Made by a program: the position numbers and the translations under genes. DNA of 64,000 nt from Pseudomonas sp. MM211 (GTDB lineage: Bacteria; Pseudomonadota; Gammaproteobacteria; Pseudomonadales; Pseudomonadaceae), in the NCBI RefSeq assembly GCF_020386635.1, contig NZ_CP081942.1, forward strand, positions 2,852,001 to 2,916,000. The letters are read 5' to 3'. Under the pieces are notes generated by a model. It was not told where the DNA came from. It saw only the letters and a program-made list of their open reading frames with translations, and did not search any database. Below are positions 36,543 through 45,995 of the stretch, piece by piece. Within the stretch, counting starts at the first letter, position 1; each line of letters begins with the position of its first letter.

Positions 36543-37124
36543 ATGCGCAATATCGTGGTAACCGCTGTGTCCAGAATCATCTCTTCCGCTGATCCAACCC
36601 CGGAAGCCGAAGTAAGCGAAACAACCGAAGTATCCGATTCCCTGATGTTCGGAACGCCCAAGGAGCGTCTGGACTTCTACCGCCGGGAAATTCAGTACGA
36701 AACCAACCTGCTGGCCGATCGAACCAACGCCTACCTGGCTGCGCAATCCTTTCTGGTGATCGCCTATGCGTCTTCCATGGCCAATTCGAATCCGTCTTGG
36801 GGCGATCTGTTCACTCTGGTGGTGCCGACCATGCTGGCGCTGCTGGGGATCGTCAGTTCGTTGAATGCCTGGCCTGGCATCAGGGCTTCGTCGGCGATCA
36901 TTGGCCACTGGCATTTCAAACAACAGCAGCTGTTGCACAGCGAGCCGAAGTTCGGCCATGCCTACGACGAGTCGCCGCTGTTCAGTGAACATGAGTCCAG
37001 CGAAGAGCGTTACTACAAATCCCTGAGGTTCTCGCTGCGTTCACCCTGGCTGTTCACCGTCTTCTGGGCGGCGCTAGGCCTGTTCTCGCTGTGGCTGCAG
37101 TTGTCGTCCACGGCCAAACTGTGA
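36543..37124 (+). CDS. Hypothetical membrane protein
   Basis: I do not recognise this 193-residue protein. It has a hydrophilic N-terminus of about 60 residues, then hydrophobic segments at about 67-85 (AYLAAQSFLVIAYASSM), 90-112 (LVVPTMLALLGIVSSL) and 168-188 (LFTVFWAALGLFSLWLQL). The block ERLDFYRREIQYETNLLADRTNAYLA precedes the first helix and looks conserved. It could be a small inner-membrane protein like the RipA group. The start is uncertain: ATG 36543 has no clear ribosome site, and an internal ATG at 36642 is possible. It precedes the sco-type gene but with a 118-bp gap. Confidence 0.7.
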   Translation: MRNIVVTAVSRIISSADPTPEAEVSETTEVSDSLMFGTPKERLDFYRREIQYETNLLADRTNAYLAAQSFLVIAYASSMANSNPSWGDLFTLVVPTMLALLGIVSSLNAWPGIRASSAIIGHWHFKQQQLLHSEPKFGHAYDESPLFSEHESSEERYYKSLRFSLRSPWLFTVFWAALGLFSLWLQLSSTAKL

Positions 37125-37242
37125 AGGCTTGCAGTGCCCGGTAACACTCATTTGCCTGCACCCCCTGGCTGGCTTGCGGTCATTAGCTCGAGGAAAGCGC
37201 ACGGACTCGCCGTGCGCTGACACTGGAGGAGGGCACCGCACC

Positions 37243-37842
37243 GTGAAACGCACCTGGATCGCCAGTGCCGTCGCCATCGTGCTGCTGCTTGCCGCGTTGC
37301 CACTGTCGTATCAGCTGTGGCCAGCCCGCACTCCGGTAGCCGCCGCGATTGGCGAGGGCGCTCGGGTTGGTGGGCCTTTCCAGTTGCAGGATCAGCACGG
37401 CCAGGCTGTCAGCGAGCAAACCTTCAGTGGCCAGTGGCTGCTGGTGTTCTTCGGCTTCACCCGTTGTGCGGATATCTGCCCGACCACCCTGGTGCACATG
37501 GCCAGGGTGCTCGATGGCCTCGGTGAACAAGCCAATCAGGTTCAGCCACTGTTTATCAGTCTCGACCCCGAGCGCGACACGCCGGAGGTGCTGACGGCTT
37601 ACACCTCGTTCTTCGATGAACGCATCCTTGGCTTGACCGGCAGTGCCGAGCAGATCCGCCAGGTCGCCGATGCCTACAGCGTGTACTTCGAGAAGGTGCC
37701 GATGGGCGATACCTACATGCTCGATCACACCGGCTCGATCTACCTGATGGCGCCGGACGGTGAGCTCGCCGAGTTGTTCTCCCAGCGAATGCCTACAGAG
37801 GTGATGGTGCAGGAAATTTCCAGCGCCATCGGCCAGCGCTAA
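37243..37842 (+). CDS. SCO1/SenC family copper chaperone
   Basis: A 199-residue membrane-anchored thioredoxin-like protein. One N-terminal helix (about residues 6-24) anchors it facing the periplasm. The copper site is complete: Cys75 and Cys79 in RCADICPT and His162 in LDHTGS. The start is GTG with GGAGGAGG 10 bases upstream; the frame extends to 37129 without reason. It delivers copper or reduces thiols during assembly of the CuA centre of cytochrome oxidase. The CtaG-like gene starts immediately after it. Confidence 0.92.
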   Translation: MKRTWIASAVAIVLLLAALPLSYQLWPARTPVAAAIGEGARVGGPFQLQDQHGQAVSEQTFSGQWLLVFFGFTRCADICPTTLVHMARVLDGLGEQANQVQPLFISLDPERDTPEVLTAYTSFFDERILGLTGSAEQIRQVADAYSVYFEKVPMGDTYMLDHTGSIYLMAPDGELAELFSQRMPTEVMVQEISSAIGQR

Positions 37843-38499
37843 GTGGCTGCCAACATGCATGAGCATGCGAAGCGACGCACGCGCAACTGGCCACTGCTGC
37901 TCGGTTTCGTGGTGCTGGCCGCCTGCTGGCTGGGGCCGCTACCGGCCATGAGCCGCACGGCATTTTCCGCCCATATGTTGCTGCACCTCGGGGTCGTGGC
38001 GCTGGCTGCACCGCTACTGGCCATCGGCCTGGCGCGCTCGGGGCTGCGCGTGGACAACCTTCGCCATATCGGTACCTGGACCTTTCTGGTGTTCTTCGCC
38101 GAGATGCTGGTGGTGTGGGGCTGGCACGCGCCGCTATTGCACGAAGCGGCGGCCCTCAATGTGTGGGCATTCGTCGCCCAGCAGGCGAGCTTCCTGGCTG
38201 TGGGGTTGGGTGTCTGGTTATTGGGTTTCGCCAGCCAGTCGCGGCGTGGTGTGGCCGCGGCGATGTTCGGCTTCTTTCTGACCTTCGCGCACATGACCAT
38301 GCTTGGTGTAATGCTGATCATGGCGCCCAAACTGATCTATCCCGCCGAGCTGTGCCTGGGCGCGTTCGGTTTCGAGCAACTGGACGATCAGCGTTTTGGC
38401 GGCATCCTGATGGCCGCCTGGAGTGGCGTGGTTTATTTGGGCGGTGCGGTGGCGCTGGGCGCGCGCTTGCTGTCGACGGCGGGCGATGACAGGGTCTAG
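37843..38499 (+). CDS. ctaG: Cytochrome c oxidase assembly factor, CtaG (caa3) type
   Basis: A membrane protein of 214-218 residues with about six helices and several histidines at helix ends (SAHMLLHLG, WGWHAPLLH, FAHMTMLG), the pattern of the caa3-type CtaG family. Starts at GTG 37843, directly after the SCO stop, or ATG 37855 are both possible. Together with the SCO protein it likely supports copper insertion into a heme-copper oxidase. The oxidase subunit genes are not in this window. Confidence 0.88.
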   Translation: MAANMHEHAKRRTRNWPLLLGFVVLAACWLGPLPAMSRTAFSAHMLLHLGVVALAAPLLAIGLARSGLRVDNLRHIGTWTFLVFFAEMLVVWGWHAPLLHEAAALNVWAFVAQQASFLAVGLGVWLLGFASQSRRGVAAAMFGFFLTFAHMTMLGVMLIMAPKLIYPAELCLGAFGFEQLDDQRFGGILMAAWSGVVYLGGAVALGARLLSTAGDDRV

Positions 38500-38502
38500 A
38501 TG

Positions 38503-38539
38503 AAAAAAAGCCACCGCCAGTAGTCGCCTGGCGGTGGCT
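38503..38539 (-). terminator. Rho-independent terminator of the chemoreceptor gene
   Basis: On the minus strand, an 11-bp GC-rich stem (AGCCACCGCCA with its complement, 38509-38539) is followed by a run of seven T (38503-38509 as A on plus). It lies 15 bases beyond the chemoreceptor stop. Confidence 0.9.
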
Positions 38540-38553
38540 CTTGATGGCGCAAC

Positions 38554-40200
38554 TTACAGTTTGAAGTTGCCCACCAGCTCGTCGAGCTGCTTGGACAGAC
38601 TCTGCAGATTGATGCTGGACTGATTCAACTGATCGGCGATCACCGTGGTTTCCTGGGTGAACTGGTTGATCTGCTCGACGTTGCGGTTGATCTCTTCGAC
38701 CACGCAAGACTGCTCTTCAGTGGCGGTGGCGACCTGAATGTTCTGATCGCTGATCTGGCTGATATGCCCGTTGATCTGCGCAAGAGCTTCGGACGCCTTG
38801 GCGGCGTACTCGACCACTCGCTCGCTCTGCTGATGCCCTTTGGTCATGGCCTCGACGGCCGAGCGCGATTCGCTCTGCAAGCGGTCGATGACCTTCTGGA
38901 TTTCCTCGGTGGAGGCACCCGAGCGGCTGGCCAGGGTACGCACCTCATCAGCGACCACGGCGAAGCCGCGGCCTTGCTCGCCAGCACGGGCAGCTTCGAT
39001 GGCGGCGTTGAGGGCCAGCAAGTTGGTTTGCTCGGAAATGCTGCGGATGGTGCCCAGGGTGGAGCTGATCGCGTCTATCTGCCCGGCCAGCGCGCCTACT
39101 ACCTTGGAGGCCTGCTCCAGTTCGCCGCTGAGTGCATCGATCTGCCGGTTGGCCTGATCCACCACCTCACGCCCGCCATTGGCATGCTCGGTCGCTTCGC
39201 GCGCTACGCGGGCCGCATTCTCGGCGTTGCCGGCGATTTCGTTGACCGTCGAACCCAGCTCGTGGATGGCGGTGGCCACCTGCACCGTACGGTCGCTCTG
39301 GGCCGTGCAGTTGCTTTGCGTCAGTTGCGCGCGTTCGGCCACTTCGCGAGCCATGTTGGACAGCTCCCGCGAGTTGCCGGCCAGTTGCTGCATGATGCCG
39401 TGAACCCTGGCCAGAAAGCGGTTGAAGCTCTGCGCGATGTCGCTCAGCTCGTCGCTGCCACTCAGCTCGATACGCGCGTTCAGCGCCAGGTTGTCGGCGG
39501 CGTTGCCCAGGCTGCTCTGCAGGATGGACACCCGGCGGCGCAGGTTGGCGACAATCAGCCAGGAGGCGATGAACGACACCAGCAGGCCGAGCACGATGAT
39601 CGTCAGCTGCTGGACGCGGCCTTGCTCATAGTTGTTGGTGCTGCGCTGGTTCTGCTGTTCGGCCTGCTGCAGCAGGGCATCGAGCAGCTCGTTGGCACCC
39701 AGGCGCATGGCGCCGTAGCTCTTTGCGTATTGGTCACGATAAATCTGCTGGGCCCTGGCCATGTCGCCGCCATCAAGGGCTTGCAGCATGGGCGTGAGCT
39801 CACCGCTGAGCATGGTCTCGAACTGATCGAGCAGCCGCTGCGCCTGGGCCCTGCGCTCAGGGTTCACCTGTGCCTCGACCGCATTGCGCATAGCCGTGCG
39901 CATGCCGGGGATGTCCTCGTTGAGGGCCTCCTGCACTCGGGTCTTGACCCCACGCTCGTCACGCAGCGCAGTGTCCTGCAGCAGCATCATGTCGATGCCC
40001 ACACGCATGCGCGGAATCCGCGAGGCGGCTTCGGCCATCGCGCGCATAGGGGCTGAGGTATTGAGGTAAAGCGCGCTGGCCTCTTTCTGCATGTTGGACA
40101 TGCTATTGAGGCTGGTCACGGCGACCAGAATCAGAGCGATGCAGGGAATGGCGACTGCGATGATCAGGCGGGCTTTGAGTGTCAGTGTGTCGAGGCGCAT
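38554..40200 (-). CDS. Methyl-accepting chemotaxis protein, four-helix-bundle sensor
   Basis: A 548-residue receptor. Membrane helices lie at about residues 12-31 and 198-218, enclosing about 165 mainly helical residues with [27 protein letters not shown], like Tar-type 4HB domains. HAMP follows ([13 protein letters not shown]), then the signalling tip [23 protein letters not shown]. There is no C-terminal CheR/CheB pentapeptide. The ligand is unknown. It is transcribed away from the stressosome operon, with 344 bp between them. Confidence 0.93.
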   Translation of the reverse strand: MRLDTLTLKARLIIAVAIPCIALILVAVTSLNSMSNMQKEASALYLNTSAPMRAMAEAASRIPRMRVGIDMMLLQDTALRDERGVKTRVQEALNEDIPGMRTAMRNAVEAQVNPERRAQAQRLLDQFETMLSGELTPMLQALDGGDMARAQQIYRDQYAKSYGAMRLGANELLDALLQQAEQQNQRSTNNYEQGRVQQLTIIVLGLLVSFIASWLIVANLRRRVSILQSSLGNAADNLALNARIELSGSDELSDIAQSFNRFLARVHGIMQQLAGNSRELSNMAREVAERAQLTQSNCTAQSDRTVQVATAIHELGSTVNEIAGNAENAARVAREATEHANGGREVVDQANRQIDALSGELEQASKVVGALAGQIDAISSTLGTIRSISEQTNLLALNAAIEAARAGEQGRGFAVVADEVRTLASRSGASTEEIQKVIDRLQSESRSAVEAMTKGHQQSERVVEYAAKASEALAQINGHISQISDQNIQVATATEEQSCVVEEINRNVEQINQFTQETTVIADQLNQSSINLQSLSKQLDELVGNFKL

Positions 40201-40544
40201 GGGTGTTGTTCCATGTCATTGGAGTGGCGCCAGTATACGGGCACTAATGATTTCATGCTGCCATGACATACCTACCGTTCGGCGGGCCGCCGAACACCCG
40301 CAATGGCCCAGCCAGAGCCTGTCAGTACTGCCTTGGTAGCCTTGCTCGAAAAGGATTGCGGAGCGATTCTCAGTGCACCAGGCAATGATGTCATTCTGCG
40401 CCTATTTACCCCTTCTTTATGGGGATGATTTGCTCGTACTATGCGTGGCGTAAAACTATCTCCAACTATCCCGAACCCCTCCTGTCACTGTCTAACAGCG
40501 GTAAGTTCGGCATCGATCCGTATTCGTTCAGGAGTTAATGGCAC
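40201..40544. other. Divergent control region, chemoreceptor / stressosome operon
   Basis: No gene is seen here. It should hold promoters for both directions. I see AGGAG at 40532-40536 before rsbR and an A/T-richer patch around 40400-40460, but no convincing sigma-54 or stress-sigma promoter and no strong palindrome. Confidence 0.45.
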
Positions 40545-41396
40545 ATGGCAGCACTGCAGATCGGCACCATCGAGGCTATCAAGAACAATCAGGCACAACT
40601 GCTCAATGAGTGGGCCAGGGGCCTGGAGGCGAGCGGTTCGACTCGCAACCTCAAGGAGCAGGATCTGCAGCAGCAGACCGCGGAGTTTCTGCAACTGACC
40701 ATCGCCGGGCTCGAAAACGCTGGTGGTACCAACATCGCCGCCGCCAGCTGGGAAGACGTGCGCCAGTTCCTGGAACGCCTGTCGTCCAGCCGCGCATTGC
40801 TCGGCCATGACTCCCACCAGGCCGCCAGCTTCATCTTCGCCCTCAAGGGCCCGCTGTTCGCCTTGCTGCAGCGCCAGTACCGTGACCAGCCCGAAGAGCT
40901 CGCTCAGCAGCAGTGGGAAGTCTCCGAGCTGTTCGACAACCTGGGTTTGCATACCATCCGCACCTTCCAGAAATCCCGCGAGTCGGTGATCAAGCGTCAG
41001 CAGGAAGAGTTGCTGGAGCTGTCCACGCCGGTGGTCAAACTGTGGGATGGCGTTCTGGCGCTGCCGATGATCGGCACCCTGGATTCGCAACGCACCCAGG
41101 TGGTGATGGAGTCTCTGCTGCAACGTATCGTCGACACCGGCTCGGAAATCGCCATCATCGACATCACCGGCGTGCCGACCGTCGATACCCTGGTCGCTCA
41201 GCATCTGCTCAAGACAGTCACCGCGATTCGCCTGATGGGCGCTGACTGCATCATCAGCGGCGTACGTCCGCAGATCGCGCAGACCATCGTGCACCTGGGC
41301 CTCGACCTACAGGGCGTAGTGACCAAGGCCAACCTGGCCGATGCGCTGAAGCTGGCCCTGAGCCGCCTGGGCGTCAGCCTCAGCAAAGCGGTCTGA
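40545..41396 (+). CDS. rsbR: RsbR-type stressosome scaffold (RsbRD-N + STAS)
   Basis: A 283-residue protein. Residues 1-150 are a helical RsbRD-N-type sensor half without heme or flavin motifs. Residues 165-280 are a STAS domain with IAIIDITGVPTVDTLVAQHLL and VRPQIAQTIVHLGLDL. Threonines 208, 212 and 215 in this loop include the position phosphorylated by RsbT in Bacillus RsbR proteins; a second acceptor may lie in GTLDSQRTQ. AGGAG lies 8-10 bases upstream. It is the first gene of a six-gene operon. It would build the stressosome core with RsbS. Confidence 0.92.
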   Translation: MAALQIGTIEAIKNNQAQLLNEWARGLEASGSTRNLKEQDLQQQTAEFLQLTIAGLENAGGTNIAAASWEDVRQFLERLSSSRALLGHDSHQAASFIFALKGPLFALLQRQYRDQPEELAQQQWEVSELFDNLGLHTIRTFQKSRESVIKRQQEELLELSTPVVKLWDGVLALPMIGTLDSQRTQVVMESLLQRIVDTGSEIAIIDITGVPTVDTLVAQHLLKTVTAIRLMGADCIISGVRPQIAQTIVHLGLDLQGVVTKANLADALKLALSRLGVSLSKAV

Positions 41397-41400
41397 GGCC

Positions 41401-41763
41401 ATGGAACGCATTCCGATTTTGCGGATGGGCGAGTTCCTGCTGGTGACCATTCAGGTCGACATGCATGACCAGCTTGCCCTGACCCTGCAGGACGATCTCT
41501 CCGAACTGATCAGCAAGACATCGGCCCGTGGCGTGCTGATCGACATCTCCGCGCTGGACATGGTCGATTCGTTTATCGGTCGAATGATCGGCACCATCTC
41601 CGGGCTGTCGAAGATCATGGATGCCGAAACCATGCTGGTCGGCATGCAGCCTGCGGTGGCGATCACCTTGGTGGAACTGGGCATGACCTTGCCGGGCGTG
41701 AGCACCGCGCTGAACGTTGATCGTGGGATGAAGTTGCTGCGGGAACGAGTAGCTCAACAATGA
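41401..41763 (+). CDS. rsbS: RsbS-type STAS antagonist
   Basis: A 120-residue single STAS domain. Ser57 in ALDMVDSFIGR sits where Bacillus RsbS Ser59 is phosphorylated by RsbT. The gene starts 4 bases after rsbR and its stop overlaps the rsbT start (ATGA). In the known module it holds RsbT in the stressosome until phosphorylated. Confidence 0.95.
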   Translation: MERIPILRMGEFLLVTIQVDMHDQLALTLQDDLSELISKTSARGVLIDISALDMVDSFIGRMIGTISGLSKIMDAETMLVGMQPAVAITLVELGMTLPGVSTALNVDRGMKLLRERVAQQ

Positions 41764-42164
41764 TCGTACGCAGCAGCGGTACCCAACCGATCAACATCGA
41801 GCAGGACGTGGTATTGGCGCGCCAGACCGCACGCAAGCTGGCCACCGAGTGCGGCATGCGCTTGATCGACCTGACCAAGCTGGTCACGGCGGTCAGCGAG
41901 CTGGCGCGTAACACCATGGTCTATGGCGGCGGCGGTGACATGGATTGGCAGGTGCTCGAAGACAGCGCCCGGGTTGGCCTGCGCCTGACCTTTCGCGACG
42001 AAGGCCCCGGCATTCCCGACCTGAAGCTCGCGATGACCGATGGCTGGACGTCCGGTAACGGCCTTGGTCTCGGCCTGACCGGCGCCAAGCGTCTGGTCGA
42101 CGAATTCGAACTGGACACCGCACCCGGTGAAGGCACGCGAATCACGATCACCCGATGGACATGA
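41760..42164 (+). CDS. rsbT: RsbT-type serine/threonine kinase (switch protein)
   Basis: A 134-residue GHKL ATPase. The N box is ELARNTMVYGGGG, the G1 box is RDEGPGIPD and the G2 box is GNGLGLGLTGAKRLVDEF, all typical of RsbT/RsbW kinases. It should phosphorylate RsbR and RsbS and then be released to act on a partner. In Bacillus that partner is RsbU; no rsbU gene is present here, so the released kinase must act on another protein, most simply the phosphatase or kinases encoded next. It overlaps the next gene by 10 bp. Confidence 0.95.
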   Translation: MIVRSSGTQPINIEQDVVLARQTARKLATECGMRLIDLTKLVTAVSELARNTMVYGGGGDMDWQVLEDSARVGLRLTFRDEGPGIPDLKLAMTDGWTSGNGLGLGLTGAKRLVDEFELDTAPGEGTRITITRWT

Positions 42165-43171
42165 CTATCAGCGGCAGCCTGACCCAGGTTCTGCCCATCG
42201 ACGACAACAGCCAGGTGGGTCATGCCCGGCGCACCGCGCAGAAACTGGCCGAGCAGCAGGGCTTCGATGAAACCGATGCCGGCCGTGTCGCCCTGGTGAC
42301 CACCGAGCTGGCGAGCAACCTGCTCAAGCATGCCGGACACGGTGAGCTGCATTTGCGGGTGGTACCACGCCCGAGCGGCGCTGGCATCGAGGTGCTCGCC
42401 GTGGATCGTGGCCAGGGCTTCGACCTGAACGCCTGTCTGGCTGATGGCTATTCCACCGGCGGCACCCAAGGCATCGGGCTTGGCGCGGTCTCACGGCAGG
42501 CAGAGGTGTTCGACGTGTACGCCGATGCGCGCGGTGCGGTGCTGCTGGCACGCTTCTATTCACGCACGGACAAACGGCCGGACTGGCGCTTCGGCGTCAG
42601 CCAGCATTCGCTCCACGACGACCCGGCCTGCGGTGACGTCTGGCACCTGGCTGCCCAGGACGGCGCCATCAGCGCCCTGGTCATCGACGGGCTTGGCCAC
42701 GGTGAAGAAGCCGAGCGCGCCGCGCTGGCTGGAGAGCGTGCCTTCGCGCTGGCGCCGTTCAGCGATTCGGTCATGCTGCTCGAAGAGCTCCACCACGCCA
42801 TGAACGGCACACGTGGCGGTGCGGTGGCCATCGCCCAGGCACGGCTCGACAACGGCACCTTGCGCTTTGTCGGTGTCGGCAATATCAGCGCCACGCTGAT
42901 CAGCATCGAGAAGTCCCGTGGGCTGGCATCGCACCCAGGCATCGTCGGTGGCCAATACCGCAAGGCCCGTCCTTTCGATTTTGACGAGATCAACGGCCAG
43001 CTATTGATTCTGCACAGCGACGGCCTGCAGTCGCGCTGGAACCTGAAAGACTATCCCGGTCTGGTGCATTGCCATCCTGCCGTGATCGCCGCTGTGCTGC
43101 ACCGAGATTTCTGCCGCGGCCGTGACGATGTCACCGTCGTGGTCATTGCCCTGGAGGCTGCTCATGGTTGA
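42155..43171 (+). CDS. Fused GHKL ATPase - PP2C (SpoIIE/RsbX-like) phosphatase
   Basis: A 338-residue fusion. Residues 1-135 are a second RsbW/RsbT-like ATPase with TTELASNLLKHAGHG, DRGQGFD and GTQGIGLGAVSRQ. Residues 145-335 are a SpoIIE-type PP2C phosphatase with metal-binding VIDGLGHGEEAE, HSDGLQSRW and GRDDVTVV. In Bacillus, RsbX is the PP2C part alone and resets phosphorylated RsbR/RsbS. The fusion suggests kinase and phosphatase functions in one polypeptide, or a nucleotide-sensing RsbX. It overlaps rsbT by 10 bp and the kinase gene by 8 bp. Confidence 0.9.
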   Translation: MDMTISGSLTQVLPIDDNSQVGHARRTAQKLAEQQGFDETDAGRVALVTTELASNLLKHAGHGELHLRVVPRPSGAGIEVLAVDRGQGFDLNACLADGYSTGGTQGIGLGAVSRQAEVFDVYADARGAVLLARFYSRTDKRPDWRFGVSQHSLHDDPACGDVWHLAAQDGAISALVIDGLGHGEEAERAALAGERAFALAPFSDSVMLLEELHHAMNGTRGGAVAIAQARLDNGTLRFVGVGNISATLISIEKSRGLASHPGIVGGQYRKARPFDFDEINGQLLILHSDGLQSRWNLKDYPGLVHCHPAVIAAVLHRDFCRGRDDVTVVVIALEAAHG

Positions 43172-44039
43172 GCCCACTGACCTTACCCACGCCGAGCAGG
43201 CCGCTCTGATTGCCCGCTTGCAAGGCGAAAGCGCTGCGCTGCGCGAAGAGCTCGATGAAACCAACCAGGGTGTGCTCGCTCTGTATGCCGAACTCGACAA
43301 CCAGGCCGACGAGTTGCGCCAGGCATCGGACTTGAAGAGCCGCTTTCTGTCTTACATGAGCCACGAATTCCGTACGCCGCTGGGCTCGATCCTGAGCATC
43401 ACCAGCTTGCTCACCGACGAGCTGGACGGTCCGTTGAGCGCTGAGCAGCACCGCCAGGTGGCATTCGTCAGCACGGCGGCGCGCGAGCTCAGCGACATGG
43501 TCGACGACCTGCTCGACCTGGCCAAGATCGAGGCCGGGCGCATCAGCATTTCGCCAGCCTGGTTCGATATGTTCGACCTGTTCTCGGCGCTACGCGGCAT
43601 GTTCCGGCCAATCGTCGATGCCAGCGCCGTGGATCTGATTTTCGAGGAGCCGGTGGGCTTGCCGCGGCTGTTCACCGACGACAAGAAGCTGGCGCAGATT
43701 CTGCGTAACTTCATCGCCAATTCACTGAAGTTCACCACCCGCGGCGAAGTGCGGGTATCCGCTCGCCTGGAGGGCACCGACCGGGTGCGCTTCGCGGTCA
43801 GCGACACCGGTATCGGCATCGCGCCCGAGCTGCACGGCACCTTGTTTGAAGACTTCTCTCAGGTCGACTCACCGCTGCAGAAACGCCTGCGCGGCACCGG
43901 CCTGGGGCTTTCCCTGTGCAAACGCTTTGCGGCATTGCTCGGTGGTGAGGTCGGTGTGCAAAGCGAGCCGGGCGTCGGGTCGGTGTTCTTCGTGATCATC
44001 CCGTTGGCGATTGCCCAGGAAGCCCCCGATGAAGCCTGA
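43164..44039 (+). CDS. Sensor histidine kinase, cytoplasmic
   Basis: A 291-residue kinase. The start is ATG 43164 with GGAGG 7 bases upstream. Residues 1-55 form a coiled coil with no membrane segment. The HisKA domain has the phosphorylation His in LSYMSHEFRTPLGSI. The ATPase domain has the N box (ILRNFIANSLKF), DTGIGIAPE and GTGLGLSLCKRF. Without its own sensor it probably receives its signal from the stressosome, via RsbT or the fused phosphatase. Its start overlaps the phosphatase gene and its stop overlaps the hybrid-kinase gene. Confidence 0.92.
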   Translation: MVEPTDLTHAEQAALIARLQGESAALREELDETNQGVLALYAELDNQADELRQASDLKSRFLSYMSHEFRTPLGSILSITSLLTDELDGPLSAEQHRQVAFVSTAARELSDMVDDLLDLAKIEAGRISISPAWFDMFDLFSALRGMFRPIVDASAVDLIFEEPVGLPRLFTDDKKLAQILRNFIANSLKFTTRGEVRVSARLEGTDRVRFAVSDTGIGIAPELHGTLFEDFSQVDSPLQKRLRGTGLGLSLCKRFAALLGGEVGVQSEPGVGSVFFVIIPLAIAQEAPDEA

Positions 44040-45972
44040 TCTGCGCTTGCTGATCGTCGATGACAATGTTGCTACCCGCTATGCCTTGCGCAGGCGCCTT
44101 GAGCAGCATGGTTATCGGGTGCTGGAGGCCGGCACCGGCAGCGACGGGCTGGAGCTGATCCGCAACGAGTCGCCGGACGCGCTGATTCTCGACGTCAACC
44201 TGCCGGACATGAGTGGCTTCGATATCGTCCGCATTCTGCGCGCCGAACCAGGTACGGCGCTGCTGCCGGTGATCCACGTGTCGGCGGCGTCGATCCAGAC
44301 AGGCGACATCATCACCGGCCTCGAGGCCGGTGCCGATGCCTATCTGGTGCACCCTGTAGACCCTGACGTACTGCTGGCGACCCTGCGCACGCTGTTGCGG
44401 GTACGTGATACCGAACACGCGTTGCGGGAAAGCGAAGCGCGTTTTCGAGAGATTTTCGCCAACGTCTCGGCGCCGATTGCCGTGCTCGATTCGAGCTTCA
44501 AGATCCACGAGTGCAACCATGCCTTTGCTCAACTGACCCAGGATAACCACGATACCCAGGCGTTGAGCGAGTGCTTTACCGCTGACCAGAGTGAGCTGCT
44601 CGATGAGTTGCGCCTGCGCTTGAAAGCCGGTGAGCGCTGGAAAGGCTCGTTGAACATGCAAGTAAAGGGCGAAACCCGGGAAACCGAGTGGCAGGTGTCA
44701 CCGTACCGCACCCCGGAACTGAGTTTGGTGTTCGTCGAAGACGTCACCGAGCACCGTCGCCGCGAGCGCCTGCACCTGGCGCAACTGGACGACGCCACCA
44801 GCAGGCTGGCCCGCGAAGTTGCCGAACGCGCCCGCACCGAAGCACAGTTGCTGCAGGTGCAGAAGATGGAAGCGCTGGGCAACCTCACCGGTGGTATCGC
44901 CCACGACTTCAACAACATGCTCACCGGCATCATCACCAGCCTGGAGCTGATTCAGAAAAGGGTTGCTGAACAACGTCTCGACCGTGTGCAGCTGTATACC
45001 GAGGCTGCGCTGAGCTCGGCGATGAGTGCGGCTGCGCTGACTCATCGGTTGCTCGCGTTCGCCCGCAAGCAGCCCCTCGACAACCGCGCCGTCGACGTAA
45101 ACGAACGTGTGCGCTCGCTGGAAGAGCTGCTGGTGCGCACCATCGGCGAACAGATCACCTTGACCCTGGAACTGACCGGCAAACCGGCCATCGCCCTGGT
45201 CGACCCCAGCCAGCTGGAAAACGCCGTGCTCAACCTGGTGATCAACGCCCGGGATGCGCTGCCTCATGGCGGCAATATTTGGGTCAGCACTTACACCGCC
45301 CACTCCAGCGGCGATCCAAACCTGGCTGACGGCATCTACATCGCGCTATCGGTACGCGACGATGGCAGTGGTATCGACCACGCGCTAATCGACAAGGTCT
45401 TCGATCCCTTCTTCACCACCAAACCGGTGGGGCAGGGCACTGGCCTTGGGCTGTCGACCATCTACGGTTTCGCTCGCCAGTCCGGCGGCAACGCAAGCAT
45501 TCGCAGCGCGACCCGGCGTGGTACGGAAGTCACCATCATGCTGCCTGCCAGTAGCGAGCCGGTCGTCATCGAGAACGATGCTGAACAGATTGAGCAGCGC
45601 GGCGCTGGCGAGCATGTACTGATCGTCGAAGACGTGGCCACGGTGCGGGCCTTCGTCTGCGAAGTGCTGGAGGAGGCCGGTTACCGCTGCACTCAAGCCG
45701 AAGACGTGGAGACTGCGTTGGCCCATTTGCAGAGCGATGCGGTCATCGACCTGCTGCTGACCGACGTCGGGCTGCCGCGCATGAACGGTCGCGAACTGGC
45801 CGAAGCGGCGCGCAAGCTGCGCCCTGCATTATCGATTCTGTTCATGACCGGCTATGCCGAGAACGCCATCAATCGCCAGGTGTTCCTCGACAGCGGCATG
45901 GAGCTGCTGACGAAGCCGTTCAAGATGAGCGAGCTGCTCGACAAGGTGCGTCGCTCGCTTCCCGACAGTTGA
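44029..45972 (+). CDS. Hybrid sensor kinase / response regulator (REC-PAS-HK-REC)
   Basis: A 647-residue protein, starting at ATG 44029 (AGGA 8 bases upstream), overlapping the kinase gene by 11 bp. The order is receiver 1 (LLIVDDNVATRY, phospho-Asp in LILDVNLPDMSG), a PAS domain (SEARFREIFANVSAPIAVLD), HisKA with GGIAHDFNNMLTGI, an ATPase with DDGSGIDHALIDKVFDPFFTTK and GTGLGLSTIYG, and receiver 2 (VLIVEDVATVRAF, LLTDVGLPRMNG). There is no DNA-binding or cyclic-di-GMP domain. It is likely the phosphorelay output of the operon; the final target must lie elsewhere. Confidence 0.93.
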   Translation: MKPDLRLLIVDDNVATRYALRRRLEQHGYRVLEAGTGSDGLELIRNESPDALILDVNLPDMSGFDIVRILRAEPGTALLPVIHVSAASIQTGDIITGLEAGADAYLVHPVDPDVLLATLRTLLRVRDTEHALRESEARFREIFANVSAPIAVLDSSFKIHECNHAFAQLTQDNHDTQALSECFTADQSELLDELRLRLKAGERWKGSLNMQVKGETRETEWQVSPYRTPELSLVFVEDVTEHRRRERLHLAQLDDATSRLAREVAERARTEAQLLQVQKMEALGNLTGGIAHDFNNMLTGIITSLELIQKRVAEQRLDRVQLYTEAALSSAMSAAALTHRLLAFARKQPLDNRAVDVNERVRSLEELLVRTIGEQITLTLELTGKPAIALVDPSQLENAVLNLVINARDALPHGGNIWVSTYTAHSSGDPNLADGIYIALSVRDDGSGIDHALIDKVFDPFFTTKPVGQGTGLGLSTIYGFARQSGGNASIRSATRRGTEVTIMLPASSEPVVIENDAEQIEQRGAGEHVLIVEDVATVRAFVCEVLEEAGYRCTQAEDVETALAHLQSDAVIDLLLTDVGLPRMNGRELAEAARKLRPALSILFMTGYAENAINRQVFLDSGMELLTKPFKMSELLDKVRRSLPDS

Positions 45973-45995
45973 CCACCCGCCTGCAAGCATGATTG

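Noticed and set aside
40201..40544. Sigma-54 or stress-sigma promoter before rsbR
   Set aside because: No TGGCAC-N5-TTGC match and no other convincing -35/-10 pair was found.
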